DNA from: Pseudomonas sputi
Lineage (GTDB): Bacteria; Pseudomonadota; Gammaproteobacteria; Pseudomonadales; Pseudomonadaceae
DNA: 64,000 bases
Direction of reading: 5' to 3'
Assembly: GCF_021603585.1 (NCBI RefSeq)
Contig: NZ_BQHI01000018.1
Span: 45,488-109,487 of the forward strand
Below, in pieces: positions 1-8,400 of this stretch (positions are counted from its first letter, which is position 1; every line of letters begins with the position of its first letter). The translations under genes were made by a program, and so were the position numbers. The notes beneath the pieces are model-generated. The model saw only the letters and a program-made list of their open reading frames with translations. It made no database searches and was not told the origin of the DNA.

Positions 1-536
1 TTGCGCCAGTCGCGGTGCAGTTCGCAGGCCACCGAGAACCAGTTCATCATCTGCGCGCCCGCCTGGGTCATGCGGTTCCACGCGGCTTGCTGCACGGTGG
101 TGTTGAAGGTGCCGGAGGCGTCGGTCACCACGAACACGTCAAACCCTTCCGCCAGCGCCGACAGGGTCGGGAACGCTACACACACATCGGTCACGACACC
201 GGCAATGATGATCTGCTTGCGGCCGGTGGCCTTGATCGCCTTGACGAAGTCTTCGTTGTCCCAGGCGTTGATCTGTCCTGGGCGGGCGATGTATGGCGCG
301 TCCGGGAACATTTCCTTGAGTTCCGGCACCAGCGGGCCGTTCGGGCCTTGTTCGAAGCTGGTGGTGAGGATGGTCGGCAATTCGAAGAATTTGGCCAGAT
401 CGGCCAGCGCCAATACGTTGTTCTTGAACTCGTTTGGCGAGAAGTCCTGAACCAGAGAAATCAGACCGGTCTGATGGTCGACCAGCAGAACCACGGCGTC
501 GTCTTTGTTCAGGCGGTTGTAGGTTGGAGTGCTCAT
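1..536 (-). CDS. ycaC: YcaC-like isochorismatase-family hydrolase (cut off at window edge)
   Basis: Reading leftward from the ATG at 536-534, the frame stays open to the window edge (about 178 residues), so the C-terminus is missing. The N-terminus begins MSTPTYNRLNKDD and soon shows VDHQTG, which carries the catalytic Asp. GVVTDVCVAFPTL carries the nucleophilic Cys of the isochorismatase/cysteine hydrolase fold. The residue pattern and inferred length (YcaC is about 208 aa) fit the YcaC group, cytosolic hydrolases whose natural substrate is not established. The assignment is from remembered family sequence, so the family is firm and the exact subfamily less so. The following 500 bases hold no convincing gene. 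Confidence 0.8.
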   Translation of the reverse strand, partial: MSTPTYNRLNKDDAVVLLVDHQTGLISLVQDFSPNEFKNNVLALADLAKFFELPTILTTSFEQGPNGPLVPELKEMFPDAPYIARPGQINAWDNEDFVKAIKATGRKQIIIAGVVTDVCVAFPTLSALAEGFDVFVVTDASGTFNTTVQQAAWNRMTQAGAQMMNWFSVACELHRDWR

Positions 537-1058
537 GTGTGAATCCCTTTTTAGTTGTGCAAGTGCGTTTGCGTTCAAGATGGGCACAGATTACTGACTC
601 GCCTGAAAGCGATAAATCGGCTGAAAAGCGTTACACCGTCAACCGAAACAGGACAATAAATTCAAACTGCCGAGCAGATCACACCGCCATCCCGACCTCC
701 CCGCCGATCCTTGTCACACTGTTCCGATCGCTCACAACGACCTTCAGGGAAATGTTGATGCCCGGACGCAACACGCAAGCACCCACGCCGGATGAAACAC
801 CGCGCGCCCCCCGCCAAGGCGCGAAGGCCGGCTCGACCTTTCGCTGACCGTCAGTTTCATGCTGATGGTCGTCGTGGCTTTTCTGGATCTGGAAAGCCAT
901 GTTCAAAAGGCCAGGCGACGCATGTAAGCTCAAGATCGTAACGAAAGCGAACACCTCTACTGTCAGTATCGACGCACGGAAGCGTGAGCGCCTCCAGTCC
1001 GGTCACCCACTAAACTGCGCACAGATTAAACGTTAGTTGTTTCAATTGGAGAATGAGC
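537..1058. other. Intergenic stretch without a convincing gene
   Basis: Short open frames exist on both strands around 680-950 but none has a ribosome binding site or recognisable protein features. A piece near 844-926 reads as a hydrophobic stretch followed by basic residues (LTVSFMLMVVVAFLDLE), but a stop codon lies only 17 codons upstream with no start, so it could be a fragment of a lost membrane protein or chance. The segment from about 950 to 1058 turns AT-richer and should hold the promoter of the YniB-like gene. Nothing else is visible. Confidence 0.5.
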
Positions 1059-1601
1059 GTGAATTTCAAGGATGCAAAAAGCAAGTCAGTAAGAAAACGT
1101 CTACTAGGCGCGGCAATAACTATCCCGGCAGTTGTATCTACCGGGGTATCGTTTCTGAAAATGATTTATTTCCGTCTCGATGATGGATCACAGCTAGGAA
1201 GCATGATTGCCCGACCATTCAAGGAGCTCACAAGCTGGGCATATCAACATACGCCCTATCTCAATTTTTTCTGGGAACACTCACCGCTCCCAGATCACCT
1301 CAACTTCTCAGAAGTACAAAATTATTATTTCCTGGCCATTTACCTACTGATTTTCATTGGCGCTGCTTTATATGCATCCGGTGCAAAGCTTTCTTATCGC
1401 CTCGCAAAAATCAGTGAAAAAATCGAGGACCAGATTTTAGAAGAGTCAATCAAAGGCACAGCAGCCCGCAGTCGAGAAGAAATTGAGCGCTCTACGGAGA
1501 TACCCTCGAACAGTGTCTTTTCCCAATTCCACCAACTGTATTTAGCACCTGTCGTAACAGCGCTATTAGGTGCTGCACTGGTGAAAATACTTGGTATTTG
1601 A
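1059..1601 (+). CDS. YniB-like inner-membrane protein
   Basis: This 180-residue protein resembles E. coli YniB from memory. Shared features are an N-terminal KR-LLG start into a hydrophobic helix (residues about 14-38), a TPYLNFFWEHSP motif that matches TPFLNLFWYNSP of YniB, a second helix around residues 83-105 ending in SGAKLS, an EDQILEE segment, and a hydrophobic C-terminus. It is thus a small integral membrane protein of unknown function. I place the start at GTG 1059, because the GGAGA at 1048-1052 is correctly spaced for it and too close to the in-frame ATG at 1053. Base composition is clearly lower in GC than the neighbours, which may indicate transfer. Confidence 0.75.
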   Translation: MNFKDAKSKSVRKRLLGAAITIPAVVSTGVSFLKMIYFRLDDGSQLGSMIARPFKELTSWAYQHTPYLNFFWEHSPLPDHLNFSEVQNYYFLAIYLLIFIGAALYASGAKLSYRLAKISEKIEDQILEESIKGTAARSREEIERSTEIPSNSVFSQFHQLYLAPVVTALLGAALVKILGI

Positions 1602-1711
1602 ATTAAAGCCGCGAATGCAATGCTGATTTATGGAGGGATCGGCCTTGCAATCGGCCCACACTCCCTCATATCAAGGAACATCTGCGACCTATTCGAGAGG
1701 AAGGACATGCC

Positions 1712-2218
1712 ATGACCACTCAAACCGAAACTGCCATTCTCGCCGGCGGCTGCTTCTGGGGCATGCAGGATCTGTTGCGCCGCTACCCCGGCGTGCTGCA
1801 AACGCGGGTCGGTTACACCGGCGGCGATGTGCCGAACGCCACTTACCGCAATCATGGCAACCACGCCGAAGCCATCGAAATCGTCTTCGACCCTGCCGTG
1901 ATCAGCTATCGGCAGATTCTCGAATTCTTCTTCCAGATCCACGACCCCAGCACGCCCAACCGTCAGGGTAACGACCTCGGTCCGAGCTATCGTTCGGCGA
2001 TCTATTACCTGAACGAGCAGCAACGCGATATCGCCGAAGACACTGCGGCCGACGTCAACGCATCGGGCCTGTGGCCGGGTCGTGTGGTCACCGAAATCGA
2101 ACCGGCGGGGCCGTTCTGGGAAGCGGAACCGGAGCATCAGGATTACCTCGAGCGGATTCCGAATGGCTACACCTGCCACTTCATTCGCCCGAACTGGAAG
2201 CTGCCGAAACGCGGTTGA
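1712..2218 (+). CDS. msrA: Peptide-methionine (S)-S-oxide reductase
   Basis: This 168-residue protein reduces methionine-S-sulfoxide in proteins, repairing oxidative damage in the cytosol. The catalytic motif GCFWG lies at residues 13-17. It is followed by [13 protein letters not shown] and by [11 protein letters not shown], both hallmarks of MsrA. The length is that of a short MsrA, without the long N-terminal extension of the E. coli enzyme, and no MsrB domain is fused. The ATG at 1712 follows AGGAAGGAC and is well spaced. No operon partner is apparent. Confidence 0.93.
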   Translation: MTTQTETAILAGGCFWGMQDLLRRYPGVLQTRVGYTGGDVPNATYRNHGNHAEAIEIVFDPAVISYRQILEFFFQIHDPSTPNRQGNDLGPSYRSAIYYLNEQQRDIAEDTAADVNASGLWPGRVVTEIEPAGPFWEAEPEHQDYLERIPNGYTCHFIRPNWKLPKRG

Positions 2219-2306
2219 GGTGCAGCGGGGTCGGTGCGCAACGCGGTGTTCGTCGCGTTGTGCCTGATCCCTTTCTATTGTGCGGCCTTACGATCGAAAA
2301 GCGCCC

Positions 2307-2879
2307 ATGCCCTCCACGCTCATCAGCTTCGTCACCTGGCTTGCCCTTGTAACGCCGGCCCAGGCTGACCCATGCCCTGCCGGCGAAAAACAAGTGTGCC
2401 TCGACAGCTGCATTTGCCTGCCGGACCCGGGGCGTCTGTCTGAAGACCTCTTCCGGATCGCGGCCCCGGCTCTGGCGCTGGCGTTGACTCAGGCCCACGC
2501 CGAAGCCGCCAGCACCGACATCAAACCGATTCCCCCGCACATCCGGGAGCAACTGCTGCGCTGGTATGACCCTGGCATCCTCGATGCCGTGCACTACAAG
2601 GTCACCGACGACGGCCAATACAACGCCGCCACGGCCATCCTGCAAAACCCGGATGTCGGTGCGGTGACGCTGATCGACATCATCCTGTTCCGCGACGCTG
2701 AAACCGCAGAACACAACGTTGCGCTCTGGGCCCACGAACTGAAGCATGTGCAACAGTTTCAGGAATGGGGCGTCGACGGGTTTGCGCAGCGCTACACGCA
2801 GGATTTCAATGCGGTCGAGGCGCCAGCGTATGCGATACAGGGCGAAGTCCGACGTTGGCTGCGAGCCGAAGCCCGGTGA
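2307..2879 (+). CDS. Exported protein with HExxH motif (DUF4157-like)
   Basis: The 190-residue product begins with a plausible Sec signal peptide ending around Ala-Gln-Ala, then a Cys-rich segment with four Cys near residues 23-42. Near residues 144-156 it carries AHELKHVQQFQEWG. The HELKH there matches the HExxH zinc-protease pattern and the surrounding residues resemble DUF4157 domains. The rest looks helical. An in-frame GTG at 2280 would extend the protein by nine residues in front of the signal peptide, so I prefer ATG 2307 although its ribosome site is weak. Function is not known; a periplasmic peptidase-like role is inference from the motif. It stands alone between msrA and a convergent permease. 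Confidence 0.6.
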   Translation: MPSTLISFVTWLALVTPAQADPCPAGEKQVCLDSCICLPDPGRLSEDLFRIAAPALALALTQAHAEAASTDIKPIPPHIREQLLRWYDPGILDAVHYKVTDDGQYNAATAILQNPDVGAVTLIDIILFRDAETAEHNVALWAHELKHVQQFQEWGVDGFAQRYTQDFNAVEAPAYAIQGEVRRWLRAEAR

Positions 2880-2939
2880 TCGGACATCCCCTGCGTCCAT
2901 ACCGGGGATAGCTCCCACCGTTCAAGCACCAGAAAAAAC

Positions 2940-4346
2940 CTAAGCCTTGCCCGCCGCAACCGCCGCCCGCGCCTGCCCATGTTGCCGCGAGGTCACCAGC
3001 CCGATAAAGGAAATCGCCAGCGCCAGGCCGATGGTCGACGTCACCTCCAGGCGATGCTCGGGCGTCACCATCATCAATGCGAGCGCGGCGCAGATAAACA
3101 AGATCACCAGCCAGGTCAGCCATGGAAACAGCCACATGCGAAACGTCAGCTCGACATTCTGCCGACGCAGCATCCGGCGCATGCGCAATTGCGAAACCGC
3201 GATCACCAGATACACCAGCAACGCAATCGCGCCGGAGCTGGCGAGCAAAAACTGGAACAGCCCCGCCGGCATGAAATAGCTGAACAGCGTCACCCCGGCA
3301 CCGATCACGGTGCTGGCAATCACCGCCGCCCTCGGTACGCCCGCCGCGGAGGTCACCTTCAGCGGTTGCGGAGCGTCACCGCGACGCCCCAGCGAGAACA
3401 GCATCCGCGAGGAAATGTAGATCGAGGAATTCATGCAACTGGCCACCGCAATCAGCACGACCACATCGACCAGGAATTTGGCGTGGGGAATGTTCATCAG
3501 CTCCAGCGCTCGCTGGTAAGAGCCGACGGACGCCAACAGCGGATCGTTCCAGGGCACCACGGAAATCACCACGAAAATCGACAGCAGATAAAACACCCCG
3601 ATGCGCCAGATCACCGAGCGCGTGGCCTTGGCGATGTTCTGCGCCGGGTTGCTCGATTCGGCGGCCGCGATGGTTACCGCCTCCGTCCCGATAAAGCTGA
3701 ACATGATGGTGATAAAGGCCCCGACCACCGCCGACAAACCATTGGGCGCGAACCCGCCGTGCTCTTCCATCAAGCGGCTCAACCCGCTGGCCTCACGCTC
3801 CGGAACCCAGCCCATCAACACCGCAAAACCCAGCCCGATGAACCCGATGATCGCCACCACCTTGGCCATCGCGAACCAGAACTCGAACTCGCCGTACTTG
3901 GACACACTGAACAGGTTGGTCACCACCAGCAAAATGATCGACAACAACGCGAACAACCACGCATCGACCTGAGGAAACCACTGATTCAAGACATGCCCGG
4001 CGGCCAGCGCTTCAATCGGAATGACCAGCACCCAGAACCACCAATACAACCACCCAATGGTGAACCCCGCCCAGCGCCCGATGGCCTGATCGGCATAGGT
4101 GGAAAACGATCCCGTGTCCGGGCGGGCGACGGCCATTTCACCGAGCATGCGCATGACCAGCACGACCAGCAGACCGGAGAAGAGATAAGCGAGCAAGACG
4201 GCCGGGCCGGCGGCGGCAATGGCGTGGCCGGAGCCGACAAACAGCCCCGCACCGATGATGCCGGCAATGGAAAGCATGGTGACATGACGCGGCTTGAAGC
4301 CCTGCGCCAACTGACCGTTCGAGTCCTTCGAGTTCAGGCTATTCAT
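2940..4346 (-). CDS. gabP: APC-family amino acid permease, GabP-like
   Basis: The 468-residue protein is an amino acid/proton symporter of the APC superfamily (AAT family), with about twelve hydrophobic segments. The N-terminal signature is GFKPRHVTMLSIAGIIGAGLFVG, shortened here to its core IAGIIGAGLFVG, followed by MRMLGEMAVARPDTGSF and SFIGTEAVTIAAAES. These match Pseudomonas proteins called GABA permease, but D-amino acid or phenylalanine relatives look alike, so substrate is inferred. Starting at ATG 4346 gives the usual short N-terminus. An upstream in-frame start at 4394 would add 16 residues not typical of the family. No catabolic genes adjoin it. Confidence 0.8.
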   Translation of the reverse strand: MNSLNSKDSNGQLAQGFKPRHVTMLSIAGIIGAGLFVGSGHAIAAAGPAVLLAYLFSGLLVVLVMRMLGEMAVARPDTGSFSTYADQAIGRWAGFTIGWLYWWFWVLVIPIEALAAGHVLNQWFPQVDAWLFALLSIILLVVTNLFSVSKYGEFEFWFAMAKVVAIIGFIGLGFAVLMGWVPEREASGLSRLMEEHGGFAPNGLSAVVGAFITIMFSFIGTEAVTIAAAESSNPAQNIAKATRSVIWRIGVFYLLSIFVVISVVPWNDPLLASVGSYQRALELMNIPHAKFLVDVVVLIAVASCMNSSIYISSRMLFSLGRRGDAPQPLKVTSAAGVPRAAVIASTVIGAGVTLFSYFMPAGLFQFLLASSGAIALLVYLVIAVSQLRMRRMLRRQNVELTFRMWLFPWLTWLVILFICAALALMMVTPEHRLEVTSTIGLALAISFIGLVTSRQHGQARAAVAAGKA

Positions 4347-4741
4347 TGTTTTTGTTGTTCTCTGGTGATCGACATTTGGGCGTACTGACGACATGTCAGG
4401 CGATCATCATTTCGCCCTCTTGCCCTGCTCCAGAGCGGCGCACCTCAAGCGCTGCAGCGTTACAAATCGGTCGGACGACGACGCAGGGCGATGAAATGAT
4501 GCGTCACCTTACGTGCCCGGCGTTGATCGCAAATAGCCTGGGAGCGGCATGGGGGCGTCTGATTTCGACATGGCGAGGGCAGCGCGTTTAAGCGTTTTTC
4601 GAATGATGTTTAGAAACGCCCGGCATTACTTCCCCACGGCTACAGCGTCTTGCGTCATTGCCTACGACTGCGCCAGAATCCGCCGGCTTGTGCGTCTGGG
4701 GTGCGGGTTTTATCGTTTCCGGGTCACTGAAAAACAGTGAT
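4347..4741. other. Intergenic stretch, no gene seen
   Basis: This stretch lies between the divergent permease and the leader of the DUF6124 gene. It should carry both promoters. I see no ORF with coding character, no tRNA-like fold and no clear sigma-70 pair. Confidence 0.4.
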
Positions 4742-4945
4742 CGGGTTTGGTAGCCCGCAGCGCTGACGCATCGCGTCACCTCATGCAGTTGCATTCATGC
4801 GACTGGATTTATGGTGGCCATGCTCAGGGCTTCTTCGGAAGCGCCGGTTCCAGTGCTCCGGTCTACCAACCTGCGTATGGTCGCCACCCCTCGTTTGGTA
4901 GCGAGAGTGGATGACTCCCATTTAATAAGTGCTGGAGATTCATCT
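4742..4945 (+). promoter_or_regulatory. Structured leader with two TTTGGTAG hairpins
   Basis: The 200 bases before the DUF6124 gene contain two hairpins with the same eight-base loop TTTGGTAG but different stems. The first is CGGG/CCCG (4742-4757). The second is CTCG/CGAG (4890-4905), which is extended by an outer CCAC/GTGG stem (4884-4910). Between them, CTACCAA at 4863-4869 is complementary to the TTGGTAG of either loop. Compensatory stem differences around a fixed loop are what a conserved RNA element would show. From memory, similar leaders precede related genes in other Pseudomonas genomes. An in-frame open reading frame runs through part of it from ATG 4811. Confidence 0.5.
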
Positions 4946-5308
4946 ATGTTCAAGCCAACACCGAACCCACCGGAAACCGATCCGGTTTCTCCCTACAAAT
5001 TCCCCGATTCCCGAACCCTGAACGAAGCGGCAGAACGTGCGCTCGATCACTACCTCACCCCGCAGCAACGGATCATGGGCAGCCATCACAAACACGACCC
5101 CATGTACATGGCCAACCCGGCGTACAACACTGAATCCCTCTTGGCCAATGCCAGCGAATCATTGGGATCGGCCAGTGAAATGCTCAATAACTTCGCTGCC
5201 ACGTTGGAGCCTGGCCATCGCAAGACTGCGATCGGGATTGCGCAGTTGGTGATGTTGAGTGAGTTGGCGGTGAATCAGGCGCTGGATCATGTTGAGGTGA
5301 AGACCTGA
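4946..5308 (+). CDS. DUF6124 family protein
   Basis: This small soluble protein (120 residues) opens MFKPTPNPPETDPVSPY and continues SRTLNEAAERALDHYL, a pattern I recognise from a large Pseudomonas-specific family usually labelled DUF6124. The middle is low in complexity and rich in Asn, Ser and Met. The C-terminal half is helical and hydrophobic (about residues 70-115). The family has no known function. ATG 4946 follows GGAGA at the right distance. An in-frame extension to ATG 4811 is possible but would translate the structured leader, so it is probably not protein coding. Confidence 0.75.
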   Translation: MFKPTPNPPETDPVSPYKFPDSRTLNEAAERALDHYLTPQQRIMGSHHKHDPMYMANPAYNTESLLANASESLGSASEMLNNFAATLEPGHRKTAIGIAQLVMLSELAVNQALDHVEVKT

Positions 5309-5338
5309 TAGATAAACCCCTGTAGTGATTAACTATTA

Positions 5339-5375
5339 GGGCCGAAGCTGCCACGGTAAACGGCAGCTTTCGGCC
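5339..5375. repeat. Strong inverted repeat between DUF6124 gene and defence region
   Basis: GGCCGAAGCTGCC at 5339-5351 is complementary to GGCAGCTTTCGGCC at 5362-5375 apart from one extra T, giving a 13-bp stem over a short loop. No T-run follows on either strand, so it is either a REP-like element or a factor-assisted terminator. It marks the left flank of the defence genes. A second small hairpin, CGAAAGC/GCTTTCG, follows at about 5456-5475. Confidence 0.55.
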
Positions 5376-5494
5376 AGAAGCAGACATAGTGGTGAGATTT
5401 CCCGGGGCAGCCTTGCGCTCTTATTTCGGCCATTTACGAAGCCGATACCTAACGACGAAAGCGGCCACGCTTTCGCCTCTGCCTTCGCACTTCA

Positions 5495-8400
5495 TTATTC
5501 GAAACTCAACATTACAGATGAGGGAGCTTTTTCACCGAAGAGCTTCTCTTGGCGCTTTTTCTGGACCTTAATTGCCCTATTGCTGATCTCCCGACTTATC
5601 GTCGGCATAAACGCCGTGAAGATGGCTGTTGGTGCTATCGAGGCTTCGGACCATATGTCAAAACGGCCATCGACGATCTTCATAAACAGAATGGACGCGC
5701 TCCAGAAATCCTCCTGCCGTTGGGCATTTAGCATCTTTGCATACCAAGTCTTTGCCCAAAGGTTCCTTGCATACGAATCTCTCGCAGTTGAGTGGGCATT
5801 GCCAATGAAGCCCTCGGTGCCGTCGAAGCGGGACAGAACCGCCTCAGCGTGGACGCTATCGTCGCAGAAGCCTGCAATCATGAGCGCAAGTGCTGTCTCG
5901 TACGGCCGGTCCGTGGCAAGCAGTTCATCAATGTAGGTCTGTAGAATTGCCACCTTTCCGCAGAGATGGGCCGCGATGACCTCGCGCGCGATGTCGCTGT
6001 CGCTTTGCGGAGTTCGTAGGCGCTTTTTGCATATGTCCACCATCGCCGGGCTGGCAGAGTTGCTCCATAGGACAATGGTCTCTACAGGAATTTTTGCAGC
6101 GCCGGTGACACGACGTATGGTTGGGTCCAATGCCAAAATGCGGGTAATGAACTCAGGTACTAGCGGATTGCCGCTGGCGCCAAGTGCGACCGCTACCTGT
6201 AGGGCGACGTGGTGAAGATGACGGAGCTTTCGATCGGAGGTTGCGACCAACATCTGGAGCCAACGCTGATCGCGATCAGCATCCTGTCCGATGATCGATT
6301 TGATGCCGTCGAACGTGAGGTCGGAGAGTATTAGGTCTGCTTCAACAGCCGTGAGCTCACCGGCAAAGTGTTCATAGGCGTTGTTCATGCGGCGTTGGCG
6401 CTCGTCGAACTGTTCTTCCGTTTCCGAAAGCCGATTCATCTGGGATGTAAAGTCATTTTCCGACGGAGCCCGTTCCGTTAACGAAACCAGGGGAGGCGCG
6501 AGGTCGGACACTGTCGGCGCCCCAGTCTCAATCTCCGGCAACTCCACATCACCCTCATAATCCAATGCCTTTACAAGCGCGGCTTCGATGCGAGCGGCGA
6601 TGGCATCATCCTGTTCGGCATGCAGCGTTTCGGCGGCGAACCCGTAGTGGGACACGTTCATTCGATCAAGCGCGGACTCCGTCTCTATCAGACCCGCTTC
6701 CAACGCTTTCAATATCGCGGTGGACCCGTGCCACTCCTCGAAACTGTTGTCGCGCTTGTTCGGTTTTTCTGCGCTCCATCCACTATCTATGACTTCCTGT
6801 AGTAATGAAGTGTCGCCGCTTGATGCGGCGAGGGCGAGCGCTTCATGCCGGAGTTTTTTGAGTGGAGATCGGATGAAGCCTTTTACAATACCGGCAGCCT
6901 GCGGTGTGAGCGGCGATCCAGAATAGTGGATAGAGGCAAGAACTGCTGTCTGCGCATGCTCATTTCCACTCTGCAGAACACCCTCGAGCACCCGTTCCAC
7001 TTTTTCGGGTGTGGCACTGCGCACGCATGAGAGCAGCTCCAGCAGGAGGGTCTCGCCCTGCATTTTTGCGATCGCGTCGAGCTGCTCGTCGGCGGTGAAG
7101 TGCGGCAATGCGATGATTGCGGAAAACTGTGCCGTAAGAAATTCGTCCCGTTCGTCTTGCCCGTCTTTATGCGACGCGGTGCTAGCTACACTGGCCGAAA
7201 GGAAGCGTTGGGCAAGGTCTTTTGTGAGGGCCGCACTATGCCGCAAAAGCATCAATACGCCCTGAAGCCGTGCGTGCCCGCTACGGCCGAGCACTTCGCT
7301 CGCGAGTGCACGGTGCGTATGTATCGCATCATCAGGTACGAAGCGTGCGACACAGGCCCGAGCACCACGGAAGTAATGGTCCTCTTGGGCCATTCCCCGG
7401 CTCATGGCAATTTTTTCTGGGTCAATCTGTCGATAGTTTTTGGCTGTCGCTATAACGTTCTCTGGTTCAACGGTATTGGGATTGCAAGGATCAACAGCGC
7501 TGTATTTTTCCTTTATAGACCAGCCTTCAAAGCGTTCTTGGTCGCGTGTGAGTTCCCCGCGGATACGGGCCCCCTCTTTGGCGTCGCCGACATCCCCGGT
7601 GCCGTATAGGATGCCAACGCGTGTCCACGTCCCCACGCTGGACGTGTGTTCCGCCGGCAGCGCTTCCAATCCCTTCAGGATTGCTAATCGAGTCTCCTGC
7701 CAATCGACGCGATTGTAGTGAAGAACCTGCTCGAATTCCGCGTAGGGCACCGACGTTGATAAATTGAGTGCGGCAGAAAACCGCCAACGGACAAGATAAG
7801 TTGCAATCTCTTCTAGCGGCATACCAGCCAGAAGATAGAGAGCGAAGCGACTTATGCCATCGAACCTAGGGTGCGGAGCGATTACGAGGTTGCTAGTGAT
7901 GAAGGATCGCTCGACTTCAGTGAGGGCAGCCTGACGTTCTTGAATTTTAGCCAAGACTCTATTGCGCTCTTCGTCAGCCTGAGTGACAGATCCATGGCCC
8001 GACGTCCGGTGCATCCCTCGTTCTGGTACAAGCGAATAGAAGGACAGCCACCGCTTCGTAGATTGCAAAATGTGCTGCCAAATTCCCGGCTCGTCGCGCC
8101 GGTTGAGTAGCGCGTAAAGCAGCCACTCTTTGCTGGCGATGTACTCTTGAGACAGGTATACATTTTCAGCGGCTTGCAGGAAAGCGAGTGGAGCCGATTT
8201 TGCTAGCACGGCGAAGGCGTCGGCCTGGCTGTTCGGAAGATTTTGCAGTGATACGAAATTTTCGATCAGCGCGGAGCGTATCTCAGGGCTCGTTTCATCC
8301 TCAAGGCAAGCGATCTGCGTTGCGAGCAAGATAACCTTGGCCGTTTCATCAAGTGCACTGATCGGTTCCAGTATTGTCGCTAGCTTTTCTCGCGGGTCGC

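Noticed and set aside
2181-2918. 245-codon leftward frame between msrA and the permease
   Set aside because: Overlaps the rightward gene with signal peptide and HELKH motif; no family features of its own.
2979-4388. 469-codon rightward frame opposite the permease
   Set aside because: His/Gln/Arg-rich antisense shadow of a clear membrane transporter.
4811-4945. N-terminal extension of the DUF6124 protein from ATG 4811
   Set aside because: It would translate the structured leader, and a good GGAGA site stands before ATG 4946.
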